Shown piece by piece: positions 20,736-32,426 of a DNA stretch of 64,000 nt. A program made the translations under genes and the position numbers. The stretch comes from Lithodes maja. Its lineage: Eukaryota > Arthropoda > Malacostraca > Decapoda > Lithodidae. Positions within the stretch are counted from its first letter, which is position 1; each line of letters begins with the position of its first letter. Under the pieces are notes generated by a model. That model had not been told where the DNA came from, ran no database searches, and was given only the letters and a program-made list of their open reading frames with translations. The stretch is taken from NCBI GenBank assembly GCA_037953745.1, contig JBAKBP010004270.1, forward strand, positions 62,001 to 126,000, given 5' to 3'.

Positions 20736-21215
20736 GTGAACTTGACTAAGTTTATCGAGGCTGTGGTTTACCATGAAGAACGACCTCCAACATTCGACAT
20801 TATAGGACGTCGGCGATCCTACGCACCTTCACAGCCGAAGGAATCCCCACTCCATAATGGCATCACAGATCCAAACTCTAGTGACAACCATGAACCAAAA
20901 CAGTTTAAGGCAGTACTAACGACACTATAACCGAGGATGCCTATAAAAACAATCCAAGAAGCATCACTGATACAGTTAAGGAAAAAGTGTATTTCGAGCT
21001 CCCCAGTCACAACGTCTCTCTGATGTCCATGGACTTCGACTACTCCTACGAGCCATTGCTGGAGGAGGAGCTGCCTGCTGGGGGGTACAAGGTGCAGGTG
21101 ACAATGGTGTGGGCTACGGGAGCTACTAAGGGCAAGTCTGACACTACCAGAGGGAAAGTCACAAAGCTGGAGGAGTGGCTAGCAGGGCCCTCACTTCCGG
21201 ATGTCGTCGTTGTTG
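20736..21215 (+). pseudogene. SGNH-like exon, disabled copy
   Basis: Equivalent of 596-1076 but one base shorter near 20908, which shifts the frame into an early stop. The donor GT at the 3' end is changed to AT (21216-21217). The acceptor is intact. The later part keeps VTMVWATGATKG and PDVVVV in the shifted frame. Confidence 0.8.
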
Positions 21216-22400
21216 ATGAGTGACTAGTTTTTATTTCATGAATATATGCTTTTGATATAAATGTAATATATATTTACAAGTGGCTATACAATCGCATGTA
21301 CAGTACAAGTAGCTGGTACAATTTTATTTGATAAATTTGAGACCGATAATTATAAATGAGAGCACACACTATTTCGGGGATGGGGAGTGGGGAGGGGGAG
21401 GGGGGGGGGGTTAATAACTATAAATACCGGTACCCCCAAGAATCCCCTCGAGATCAATTTGTATTAAATGTCACGGGAAAATATTCTGGCTTTACATTCA
21501 CAAGCGCTAGACAGAATATACACCGAGTGTAATCAACATGGAACACAGCAAAATAAAGCAATGCTATAGAATATCCCAAATACTTCAGAGTCTGTCTTTC
21601 AAAGTTCAAAGATTCTAATGGGTGTATACTTCTTATGGCTTGTGTGTGTACATCAACGGACTAAAGTATACACTTGAACCCTTTTGAACAAACCATGAAT
21701 ATAAAGGCTTGGTTTAAGGCTATTTTTAACTTGAAACTAGAGAGATAGCCAGAGTTGATATTACGGAGGTAGGACACAGCTTCATACCATGACGGTACAT
21801 TGTTCCTGTCCAACAAGTGACTACTTGCAAGTTTCAGGCTATATGGAATTTGAAGCCGTACACATCGCTATTTAACATAAATTAGATAATAGTGTAGGTT
21901 TCTGATGGGTAAGACCTAAATTGAATTGGGTTTTAGATATCTATAAATGTACAACGAGCATACTATAGCTGGTAATTCTGCTAATTAATTGTATTTGGCA
22001 TCTGGTATTTGATAGCATAGTCTTTCAATTTAATTTGGCTATTATTTGGGAGGTTTGTTCAGTTTAGAAAGGGTCTGTGAGAATTAAATATATCAGTGAA
22101 ATAGCTTTTACTCCTATTATGATTCCAAGAGGTCCTTCCTAAAGGTGGTGTCACACGGGCGCATTTTCCGACAATTTTCTATAAAAAAAGTATTTCTCGT
22201 ACTATGTTTAGGATCTATCGTCTTGGAATCGGAAACTAGATCGAGGGTAAGTTGTTGTTGTTGTTGTTGTTTTCCAGGCTGTCTGGCCGAACAGCCCCAA
22301 GGTCTCGAGCAAGGCCAAGCCCATAAACGAGCGCGCCCACAAAATCCTCCCTGCTTACCGCTAACAAAACCCGGGTGACCTAAGCCACTCCAAGGCAGGG

Positions 22401-24106
22401 AGTACAAAGGAGTACAAAGGAAATCAAGCAACAACAGATCTAGTGACCCTTCTAGGTTGCTTGTCCTCCAAAACACTGAGGATCAAGTGTCCAAACAGTG
22501 GTTTAGAGTGGGTAAGGGAACATTGGAAAGGGAATTACTGCCCTGGAACTAATATCCGTGGCAGGATTAGGAAGTTAGTAGGGGACAGATGGGTTAGTAA
22601 CTGAGGGGGGGATAAAATAAAGTTATTCATTTACAAACGCAGTCAGTCGCGGGTTTGATGCGAGATATTTGTCTAGGCGGAGTTTAAATGAATCAACGGT
22701 GATGCAGTCTATAACGTTTCGGGGAAGCCCATTCCACAAGTTGACAACTCGATTGAAGAAGAAATTCTTAGATTCGTGTGAGTTAAAAGATTTACCAATA
22801 ATTTTGCAACCGTTTCCCTGCGTGTAATTAGATTGGTCGATAGTGAAGTACTTACTACAGTTCATATTGTCGATGCCTTTGATGATTTTGAACACTTGAA
22901 TTAAGTCAGCTCTTAATCTGCGCTGGGTTAAAGGAAATAGATTTAATTCTCTAAGACGCTGCTCTTCGTATGGTTTGTTCTTTAGGCTAGGTATCATTTT
23001 GGTAACTCTACGTTGAACTCGTTCTAGCTTGTTTATATCTTTTTGGTAATAAGGGCACCAGGATTGACCGCAGTATTCCAGAAGAGGGCGGACTAAGGAA
23101 TTGGAAAGGGTTAGGATAACTTATTAACCCTTAGGATAAGGGTTTGGATTTATGCTCAAATGACCTGCCTATAAAGCCAATTATTTTGTTTACCTTCTTA
23201 ACAACTTCTGAACATTGCTGACTCGGTTTTAGGTTACTCGATATTGTTACTCCCAGATCGGTTTCTCTGTTTACATTCTTAAGCTGAGTGCCATTCATCG
23301 AATAGTTTGCTTTCTCGTTTAGGTATCCGATATGTAGTACTTTTCATTTATCCGCATTGAAACTCATTTGCCAAATTTTGGCCCAACATGACAATTTATC
23401 TAGATTGTGTTGCATATCGTCAACTTGTTCTTTTGAGAGTACGCTATTTGCAATTTTTGTATCGTCAGCAAATTTTGAGATTGTACAGGTGAGACCCTCA
23501 TCTATGTCGTTGATGCAAATTAGAAAGAGAATTGGTCCTAATACCGATCCCTGGGGTACCCCGCTACTTACATTGGTCCATTTAGATGCCTTACCGTTTA
23601 TGACTACTCTTTGCTTTCTGTCGCTGAGCCAATTTTCTATCCATTTCAACACACCGTCTTGTATTCCATGCGCTTTTAGTTTTAGCAGTAAAAGTTTGTT
23701 GGGAACTTTGTCAAAGGCCTTTTGAAAATCAAGGTATATAATATCTACAGCTTTACTCTCATCGTAGAGGTTGAGGATATCATGGAAGAAGTCTAAGAGG
23801 TTTGTTAAACAGGAACGTTTTTTACGAAAGCCGTGTTGAGTATCTTTAAGTATGTTATTTTCCTCTAAGTGATTTACGAGTCTGTCTCGTATGACCGTTT
23901 CTAGCATTTTACATACAACTGAGGTTAAGCTAATTGGACGATAGTTACTGTGTAGGAATTTGCTGCCTTTTTTGAATATCGGTGTTACGTTGGCTAGCTT
24001 CCACTGATCAGGCATAGTTCCAGACTGCAAGGATTTATTGAATAGTAATGTCAGTGGTTTAGAGAGCTCATCCTTAGCTTCCTTTAGAACTCTAGGTCGA
24101 GATTGG
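22401..24106 (-). mobile_element. 5'-truncated CR1-like LINE
   Basis: Absent from copy 1 (junction near 2423). The minus strand encodes PRVLKEAKDELSKPL, WKLANVTPIFKKGS, RPISLTSVVCKMLE, QHGFRKKRSC, motif A LDFQKAFDKVP, motif B GVPQGSVLGPILF and motif C KFADDTKI. After an in-frame TGA (near 23347) the C-terminal helices follow, ending LWNGLPRNVIDCIT...RLTAFVNE at 22623. The 3' end is a two-unit tandem repeat of AGTACAAAGG (plus strand, 22401-22420), comparable to the short 3' repeats of CR1-group elements. FADD plus this C-terminus fits the CR1/L2 group. Confidence 0.85.
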
Positions 24107-24952
24107 AGGAGGAGGGTGCGGAAATGCCCGGGAAACCAAAGCCCCACCCAAGGCCCTGTGCCCCTCAGCAATTATGAAGGGAAAGTTGAGGGGTAAGGGA
24201 AAAATGTGACACTTTGGCTCCCAATCTGCCAACTTCTAGGTTGGCAGTAGGGAGGTCAATCCACGGAAAAGACGCCGCCACTTGAGATCTAGAAGATATA
24301 TAAGTAAAAGGAACAGTCAGAGTAAGCTATGGGTATGGCAGAGATCGCTCAGTTCTCACTCGGATAGACCAGCCCATCACCACATGACTAGAACCCAATC
24401 CTCTCAGCATCAGCTAGGAAAGGCCCTAGAAAGTCGCCTTTGGCGGATAGCTCCCCTATTTCAACTCCTTTCGGGGTTGGGCACCCGCTTTCGAGGATAA
24501 GTTATGTTAAGTAGTTTAAGTGTTATGAAAGTAACATTTTAAAACTAATATATTACAGTTGCTTGTAAAAATTGACGAAACAATTGCTTGTTGTTACACA
24601 ACCTTAAGCTTAGACTAAATCACTAATATATCCAGAATATAATACAACATTTCATGGTACAGTCATAATGGTTAGTTAATCCCATTCGTTAATTTATGTG
24701 TCAGCATTTTAAACGAAACTATGAAGCATATGGGTATTAGAGCATTGTCTGTTCTTGTTTGGATTTGAAGCTGACTCTAATGGGAATACAATAATAAATT
24801 AAAGCTTGTGACTGTACCGAAGGGGTTAATTAATTTGTCCTTCCAACTAACAGGTTTGAGAAACTGATTCTGATGGGTATATATTTATTACTTAAGGTTT
24901 GTGACTGTATTGAAGGAGGTAATTAGTTGTTCATCCCCACTAACAGGTTGAG

Positions 24953-25091
24953 GAACCTGGGTGCTCCTCTACTGCCAGAATGATGATGAACTGGCTCCCT
25001 ACCCCCTGTTGGAGGAGTTGGTCAAGCCCCTACTGTCCCCCCTCACCCACCTCGCTAAAAGAACACACCTATTATATTGGTCACAAACTAG
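24953..25091 (+). pseudogene. SGNH-like exon, copy 2
   Basis: Equivalent of 3273-3411 with the same length, acceptor and GTCAGT donor. It still encodes WVLLYCQNDDELAPYPLLEE (Arg to Cys and Asn to Asp changes). It is counted as pseudogenic because the partner exons are broken. Confidence 0.7.
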
Positions 25092-25217
25092 GTCAGTAGT
25101 AATTCTCTCTCTCTCTCTCTCGTGTTGCTAGTCCAAGTGAAAACAAATAACTTCATACAATCACGATCCTAAGACCAACTTATATTTTTTCAAGTAACAC
25201 ACAATATATATCTTTAA

Positions 25218-25685
25218 CACCTTAAGAGCGGGTGGTGGAGTATATTTGACCGTACCGCCCAGCGGGGGGTTTATACCATAAATAGCCTTGTTTCCGTGCT
25301 CTTTTTCATGCATAAACAAGAGCCAGAGCGTAATACAATTATCTATCCGTGAAAGGGCGATAATTGAGCTTTCCAATGACACCCGAACCATCCTTCTACG
25401 ATGGCTGGTTGTCTTGTAACGATCATGCAAGCGAAGGGCAAAATCGCTAAAATACGGTCATTTCGCTACATAATTACGTGTGTAGCGAGGGAGAGAGGGT
25501 GGAATAGTGTGGAGTACATGTCAGTAGGCCCGCCGCAATGGTGGCGAGCGGTCACGAGGTAACCTACTATCCTCCCACCGCTCGGCTCTCTCTCAGAGCC
25601 AATATCGCGCCAAATTGCACACGGACTAAAGTCCGCCCCTGCCACATAGTCCACATTTTTAGAGTCCGCCTCCGCTAAAGAAGGG
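25218..25685. mobile_element. TTAA-flanked MITE, family F3 (duplicated copy)
   Basis: 468 bp between TTAA at 25214-25217 and 25686-25689. It lacks a short GGCGGACTTAA stretch present in 3538-4016 near the right end. Confidence 0.8.
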
Positions 25686-26284
25686 TTAAATTCACCTGCA
25701 ATAAGAAAGTTTTTAGTGATGAATATCAGTGAACACAAAAATAAGAGAGTAAACATAATCATGGAGCTATCGAAAATATATTGAAATGAGTTCTCACTTA
25801 AACATAAGCAATATCTAATACAAATATGACTTTCAGATATCGATGGTTTAACTCGGAGGAACCCCAAAGAATAACCCCAGACAGCATGAGATCTGCGAGG
25901 TTCTGGAAATCTCTGCTCTACTTAAACCAATTTAAAGACTCTATTCCTTTTGTGGATGCTTGGGTTTGGAGGAAATTAAGGTAAGTTTTAAAGTTTTGGC
26001 TAAGTTAGAGTCCCTCCTAATCTAAACTAGAGGATAATAAGTAGCGATATCAGCATTTTAGTATGATTGTCTTTTCTGGCAAATGATTGGCCAGTTTATT
26101 TAGTTTTAAACATATATCTAGACACCAGAGTGGGAAAAAATATCTCCTATACTGTAGTAGTTCTAAAGCAGTCTTCAATTCATGCCCTTCACCCATATGA
26201 GGGTCTCTGAGAGTGTTCTTGAAAGGTGTTAATAAACACTCATAGGGCCCAGATACTAAATGCATTTGTAGTGACGTATTTCAC

Positions 26285-26287
<3 letters not shown>

Positions 26288-26321
<34 letters not shown>

Positions 26322-26544
26322 GTTCTTAAAGCTAGCGCATGCTAAGCTAGCTAAGGATAGCTCAATAAGGCCGATTAGGCATATTTCCATTGGGGTCCTG
26401 TACTACTATCCCATCCCTTTGCTCATGAGGGATGGTAACGACTCAGTGCTTGTGAAAAATCTTTAATGTGCCGAGCGTGGGCGCGAACCCGGGCCTTCTG
26501 GGTGGAAGTCCGAGACGCTAGTCACTACACCAAGCGAGCCGCTT
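26288..26544 (-). mobile_element. tRNA-derived SINE with (ATT)n tail
   Basis: A 257-bp insertion absent from copy 1 (junction near 4617). The minus strand begins GCGGCTCGCTTGGTGTAGTG (A-box), then GGGTTCGCGCCCACG (B-box), a body containing GGACCCCAATGGAAATATGC, and an ATT tail (plus-strand AAT run 26288-26322). The body-tail module is shared with 1962-2117. No clear target duplication was found. Confidence 0.85.
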
Positions 26545-27002
26545 GACCGTCATATTATGAAAGGTGGCATCATAACTCAATACCGGTACTCCACAATATA
26601 TTTACATGTCATACTATGCTAAATAATGTACATTTGCCTAATTTTACAGAAGATGACAATTTTAGTATGGATTTAGCAAATTCATAAATTATAAAGTCAT
26701 AAGTGTTTTTGACTCGCCACGTCGTGCACTATACCTGTTTTGAATACCAGTGACCATAACTAGGGCCCACATTATTCATATTATCACCAACCCACTAATT
26801 AACTTACAAATATACCTAATTAATGAAATAAATTAAACTAATGAATACATGTGGTACAAGGATTCGAACCTAGGATACTCGCACCGAAATTCCGCGCACT
26901 AACCATTACGCTATCAAGGCAGTTCATTAGACAATCATATGTTACGACACAATAAAACACTTATGAAAAATACTATAATTTTGATTATCATTGTATCACC
27001 AG

Positions 27003-27112
27003 GGTCACAGGAGCCTGGCACTGGGACTCCACTTTACCCTTCAACCTAGCTAACCTGAGGGAGTGTTTGAGGCTACACAGAGCTGGGGTAAAAGATCATC
27101 CGCTGTATACAG
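27003..27112 (+). pseudogene. SGNH-like exon, copy 2
   Basis: Equivalent of 5082-5191, with intact splice sites and the same AWHWDSTLPFNLANLRECL reading. Confidence 0.7.
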
Positions 27113-27171
27113 GTATACATTCTCTCTCTATCTTGCTCTCATTCTATCTCTCTCTCTTATAGCCGCCTTAC

Positions 27172-28020
27172 ACATTCACGACTTGGACTTGAGTTTTGCG
27201 AAAAAGTCGGATATCGAGCACAACAAAATATAAGAAGAGACCATCTTGAGGGCATCTCGTACCCACTACGAGCAAGCACAACATTAAACCGGAAACAGAA
27301 CGTACCCAATACGAGGCATCGCTACCCCAGCCAGAGAACTGGCCGATGACAGTTCGCATCACGCAAAATCTACAGGAAACACCAGGACATCTCAACGTAC
27401 CTACAACGTACCCAGTACGTTTCCGACCAGGTACGTGCAGATGACGTCCAGGTTTCGGGACAAGAGCACGGCCCAATATAAAAAGGAGGGCCCCAAACCT
27501 CGTGCTCGTGCGCATTGGTTTCTTCAATTGTCTAGGTGGTTTCGTCATGTACGTTCTGTGTACGTTATAATATATGTACTGTGTGTGTACGTCCGAATTT
27601 ATTGAAACGCTGTCAAATGTCGTCAGTGGGTGATAAAATGTCGGTGGGATATCGAGATATTGTCTGTGTAGTTACGTTGCGTTAAGTCTGGCTACATGAC
27701 GCTACGGGATGACTTCTGGCAGTTGTCTTTCACACCTCGTAGCGTCTTTTTTCGTTGTGATGTCGCGTACTTGCAACGACATGCAGCGACACCACCTAGA
27801 CGCCACCCAGTACTGAAAGAACTCATAACATAATCACATTGACATGCAATGACTAAAAGTCAGGGCACGACTACAGGACTACACTGAAATTACGAGGACC
27901 TCACACACATTGCCCGAGACTATCAGACATGGAGAGAGACGTCGCGTTTTTCTACAAGACTTCATCACGAGACAAAATATGCGCTAAATCGCCGTCCAAG
28001 TCGTGAATGTTTGAGGCGGC
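27172..28020. mobile_element. Inverted-repeat CGTAC-rich element, copy 2
   Basis: Counterpart of 5241-6112. The left arm has lost 16 bp after ACTTGGA, and the right arm (27981-28020) is full length. Confidence 0.7.
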
Positions 28021-28058
28021 CATTACAGGTGGGTCTCTCATTCTCTTTCTATCTTGCT

Positions 28059-28107
<49 letters not shown>

Positions 28108-28546
28108 TCTTATTTTATGTATTCCACTCCTAACACCAAAGACCTCCCAATGAAATTAATGAAAGCATGTCATCGTCCTAGCATTCGAACCAGGGTTTCC
28201 ACATACAGATCTTAAACACTCTAATCATTACACCATCAAGATAGTTATAAGTACAGCACATGACTATGATTAATAACCATTTATCAAATACTGGATATTA
28301 TTCTAATCATGTACTGCACCCTACTGCACTATCAATAGTCTAATGATTAAACGAGAGTAAATACTATTTTATGGGGCACATAATTATCACATATGACCGA
28401 CCTCCCTGTGATTAATCAAATACTGTACACCTTCCCCAATTAAATCTGTCTTGAATTGAACAAAACCGTCTAATGTTATCCATAATAAAATATAAAAAAG
28501 TCATCGTATCTGAAGTGTTATTGACATTTTGTTTTGTTTTCTACAG

Positions 28547-28676
28547 GTCGGTGGTGGAACTGCAATGACATCCACCACTCCTCTTAAGAGACCAACACCG
28601 TGGATATACAGATGTTGTTAAACCTTCTGTGTAATCAATACCTAATCAAGAATTACGAATATTGCTGTTCGTAGAC
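28547..28676 (+). pseudogene. SGNH-like terminal exon with premature stop
   Basis: Equivalent of 6652-6779. TAC (Tyr) of HHSSYET is TAA at 28585-28587, which would cut the protein right after the DxxH block and remove the last helix. Confidence 0.82.
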
Positions 28677-28712
28677 TGGTTTACGAATGAAAAAAAGAAG
28701 ATACATATGGTG

Positions 28713-28750
<38 letters not shown>

Positions 28751-28751
28751 T
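28713..28751. repeat. (AAT)n microsatellite at the duplication edge
   Basis: A run of AAT units. Similarity to copy 1 ends within it, and the sequence to its right is unrelated to 6850 onward. Confidence 0.9.
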
Positions 28752-28918
28752 AAAGTTGCAAGCAACGTTGTGCGGGGTTCGAGCGGGGTTGCACGCAGGG
28801 TATTGTGTTGGATACAAGGGCTGTTCCACATATATCAAAATATCATGTATCTTATCGGGCATGGAGAAAGTACAGAAGGAATAATTATAGTGTAGCCATT
28901 TTGGCTATGGCCACTTAA

Positions 28919-28969
28919 ACCATTAAGGAGTGTGACCATTTTGGTTAAAGCTATTAATCCTGTACGAGT
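28919..28969. mobile_element. TTAA-flanked MITE, family F3, left piece of a split copy
   Basis: Follows TTAA at 28915-28918 and starts ACCATTAAGGAGTGTGACC, like the F3 left end. The rest continues at 40537-40954 after the LINE. The two pieces sum to about 469 bp, the expected F3 length. Confidence 0.6.
28958..28969. repeat. LINE target-site duplication, left
   Basis: TCCTGTACGAGT, identical to 40525-40536, directly abutting the (AAC)n tail of the LINE. Confidence 0.9.
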
Positions 28970-29268
28970 TGTTGTTGTTGTTGTTGTTCCCTAAGCTGCC
29001 TGGCCGAACAGCCCCGAGTCCCTGAGGAAGGCCATGGCCACGATCGGGCTTACCCACAGAGCTCTCATTGAGTGTAGATTGTGTTGGCGTAAGTGGTTGT
29101 GTGAAATGCAGTCTTCTATGATGTGTTAATGGTATGGGGTGCTGTGTTACATCCCGGGCAGGCGTCGATAACGGAGTCATCCAGTCTCTTCTGATAGCTC
29201 AGGAGAGCTGGATGGTGTCCGCATCTCAGCCTGGCCAGGTGGACTCTGTCCTCGCGAGGAAGGGAGGA

Positions 29269-30534
29269 TTAGGAAGGATGGATTTCGGGAGGTCGTGCTT
29301 GCAGCTGCGTGTTGTCTGGGAGTGAGTGGATGGATCGGCGAGAGATATGAGTATGGATGTGCTTTTGGAAGTTGGTTCGGGGTGGGCAGGGAGGGAGAGA
29401 GGACAGTAATTGTGTGTGATACCGTGTGCTGGGTGTTGTTTTGATATTTCTTGGTGTCTGTGGGTGTGTTGCCATGTAGTTTAGTGGGTGGTCTTGGTTC
29501 GTGGAGGCTGCTGCCAAGAATTGAGTGCCTCTCATGTCCAGATGATCTTTGAATTTGAGGATTTTGGTTTCTTGATGTAGGTGATCTGTGGGTGCAGTAG
29601 CTGTGCAGCCTGTAATGATCTTCAGGGCTTTGTTTTGAATAGTCTGTAAGGTCTTATGATGTGTTTCAGCTAGGTTAGAAGCCCAGGCTGGGCTTGCGTA
29701 TTCCATCACTGATCTTATGTATTGTATATATACTGTGGTGGTAGTTTCTTTGTTGTGTCCAAATTTTGTGTGAGCAAGTGACCTGAGGGCGTTAAGTCTG
29801 GGTGTCAGTTTCTTTTTAATGTTTGTGGTGTGCTGTTTGAATGTCATATGAGTATCATATGTTACTCCTAGGATTTTGGGTGTGTGTGTATGTGTTAGGG
29901 GTGTGTTGTTTATGGTGAGTTGAGGGATGTATTCGTGTTCTCCTGTCCAGCTTGTGAGCAGGGTTGCGGTGGATTTGGCTGGGGATAGATTAAGTCTGTT
30001 TGTAGTGCACCAGCCATGTAGTGTGTTGAGATAGGGTTGAAGGAGATCTGTTGCTCTTTTTGGGTCATGGTGTGTGCATGTGAGTGTTATGTCATCTGCA
30101 TAGGAGGCTAAGTTTATTTGGGGCGTATTGGGTGTAGTTATATCGTGCATGTACAGATTGAAGAGTGCGGGCGATAGGACGGATCCTTGTGGGACTCCGT
30201 TTGGAAAGTTTCTGATTTTAGATGACTGACCGGCAAAAGATACGTGTGCACATCTTCCTGCTAGGAAGTTGGCCAGCCACCTTTTTGTGTTGTTGTGCAT
30301 ATTTGTGTTGTAGATTTTGTTTGTTAGGTTGAGGCGGGGGATGGCATCGAAGGCTTTACTAATGTCGAGTGTGGCTAATAGTGATCTGTGTGGTGGTCTA
30401 GCTGAGTTGATGCCGTCAAAAGTTCTTTGTGTAAGGTCTGTGAGAAGTGTGTTTGTGAAGTGCAGTTGCCTAAAGCCATGTGTTGGAGCTAGGGGAAGGT
30501 CGGGTGTAATTAGTTGTAATACTAGGCGTTCCAT
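29269..30534 (-). pseudogene. LINE reverse transcriptase, C-terminal part
   Basis: Open for 421 codons. THGFRQLHFTNTLL opens it, motif A is LATLDISKAFDAIPR, motif B NFPNGVPQGSVLSPALFN, and the catalytic box SYADDITLTC. The thumb follows with TPKILGVTYDTHMTFKQH and QNKALKIITGCTATA. The upstream RT finger region (HRPITLLCSPSKVME) continues to about 30760 on the same strand. The main RT motifs are undamaged, so the copy is fairly young. It is separated from its endonuclease by the LTR element. Confidence 0.9.
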
Positions 30535-31542
30535 GACTTTGGAGGGGGAGCAAAGGAGTGTGATGGGGCGGTGCGAGGAGGGTAGCGTGGGGTCTTTTTT
30601 GGGTTTGGGGAATGTGGTGATGAGACCATGCTTCCAAATGTCTGGTATTGTGTTGTGTGAATAACTGTAGTTTGATATGTTAGTGAGTGCTTGTATGCCT
30701 TGTGGTCCCAGGTGTCTGAGGTGTATGTTACTTATGTTGTCTAGGCCACAAGCGGGTGAGTGCTTGAGATTGTTGATGATATGCTTTGTCTGGTGATTGG
30801 TGAAGGGTGTATAGTCAGGGTCTGTGGGGAATTGTCTCTTACGTCGGATGACACGTCGGTCGTCTTTGTGAGGTTTTAGGTGGCTGACATGTGAGAAGTG
30901 ATTGATGAGAATGTTTGCTTGTTGTTTACATGAAGGAGTAGAGTCTGTTGTTGTGATTGCAGCATGTGATTGTGTTGTGTTGCTGTTGGAAAGTGTGATG
31001 CTGTTTAGTGTTTTGTAGAGTTTTTTGGAGTTTGTTTTGTGATCAAGACAGTGTTTGTAGGAAGTTATTCCAATTTAGTTTTTGTTGTTCTTGTATTTTG
31101 TTGTTAGTTTGGGTGTTGAGTGTGTGACGTTAACCACTCTGTTAGAACTGCATGGCTTGTCCTACAGTGACTCACTAGGATTGCCAGGGCAGTGGATGGG
31201 GCTACAGTTTATGTATTAGAGTGTGCTTTATTTCATATGAAAGCTCGTGTCATGGGCAGTCCAGAAAGGCTCTTTGTTTTCACCCATGTCAAGGCTTTCT
31301 ATATTTAATTGTAAAGTATATGTTTTATCATTAACTAGTAATGATGGGATCTGGGAGAGAGAGAGAGAGAGTAGAACAGAGTGAGAGGGGGGCGCGCAGT
31401 GTTTTTGCCCCGCTCGATGACGTCACGGCTGGCTGCCTCGTGGGGGTTGGTTGCGGGAGGTCCTTACCATGTTGCTAGCTTCTTTGCTAGTGGCTAGAGG
31501 ACTTGTTACCGCTTTACTTTGCGCGGTGAAAACTAGTCCCGG

Positions 31543-31550
31543 TATATATA
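31543..31550 (+). promoter_or_regulatory. TATA box in the 5' LTR
   Basis: TATATATA in CCCGGTATATATACAGG, about 30 bp upstream of a pyrimidine-rich GCCACTCTCTCCC that could hold the start site. The same site is in the 3' LTR at 37546-37553. Functional use is inferred. Confidence 0.55.
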
Positions 31551-31798
31551 CAGGTTCCTCGCCACTCTCTCCCTAAGATCTGGTTTCTAGAACGCATCCC
31601 TCTTTTTCCCTTGGATATCTGTCCCCCTCTCCGCACCTGAGAACCTGTTCCTCTGCCTATCTCTCTCATTTTCTATATCTTTCACCACCTTTTATTAACA
31701 TTATATCCCCTCTGGTTAACTCTGCAAAATCAGCTTCATGTTGGCCAGTTGTATTGTGCGTTAAGGTCTGATATAACCTATGTATGTTTAGTTGTTAA

Positions 31799-32426
31799 CC
31801 TCTGAAGTGCGCACGGGGGTAAATGAAAACGTCCCCCTGTGCTGACGTATTTGAGGTTTTTCGTCACTAAAATATTCATTGTACCATTAATAGCATTAAT
31901 AATTATCCATATGCGCCTATTATGGGTTGATTATAAAGGTATTAACCTGAAACAACAATAAAACGAGTGAAAACAGCGTTTGGATGGTCAAAATCGGAGA
32001 TATAGCCCGCGAGTTGTATAATCTATGGGTGAGGCAAACTCCTTTCCCGCCAATTTCCCCCAAGGCCACTGAGACACAGTCGATCGATACTCTCTCTCTC
32101 TCTCTTGCACTCGATGGCCATCAGTGATGACAACACCCTGCTTGCAACTCGCTAATGTTAGCACGAAAATATACCTCAGAATAAGGGAATAATAGGGAAA
32201 ATAGGTGATAACTGAGGAATAGGAGGAAAGTGGGGAAGGAGGGGAGGTAGAGGACTGAGATTTTGCATGGCCCAGGGGCCAAAAAAAAAAAAAAAATAAA
32301 AAAATAAAAAAATAAAAAAAAAAATTTTTTTCGATGTAAAAAGTTGATTTTTAGTTTTACTTACTCCAGAGAGTCTTCCCGCAGTCCGCCGGCCGAACTC
32401 TAAAGAGTCTTCCCGCAGTTCCCGGG
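31799..32426 (-). mobile_element. TTAA-flanked MITE, family F1, copy C (inside 5' LTR)
   Basis: 628 bp in reverse orientation between TTAA at 31795-31798 and 32427-32430. The identical LTR position in the 3' LTR is an uninterrupted TTAA at 37798-37801 (GTTGTTAAGATAAG). LTRs are identical at integration, so F1 moved after the retrotransposon inserted. Confidence 0.94.

Larger units (their letters stand above)
19543..28712 (+). repeat. Segmental duplication, copy 2 (partner 1-6815)
   Basis: The left similarity edge is near ATCGCACTGACCG at 19542 and the right edge is in the AAT microsatellite at about 28713. Relative to copy 1 it has gained an F1 MITE (19975-20570), a 5'-truncated LINE (22401-24106) and a tRNA-SINE with AAT tail (26288-26544). 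It lacks the retroposon at 1962-2117. The SGNH-like exons in it are disabled. Confidence 0.93.

Noticed and set aside
28915..28960. GTGTAGCCATTTTGGCTATGGCCACTT near 28890 as an extra inverted repeat of the F3 split copy
   Set aside because: Only a short local hairpin; it lies outside the TTAA and does not recur at other F3 copies.
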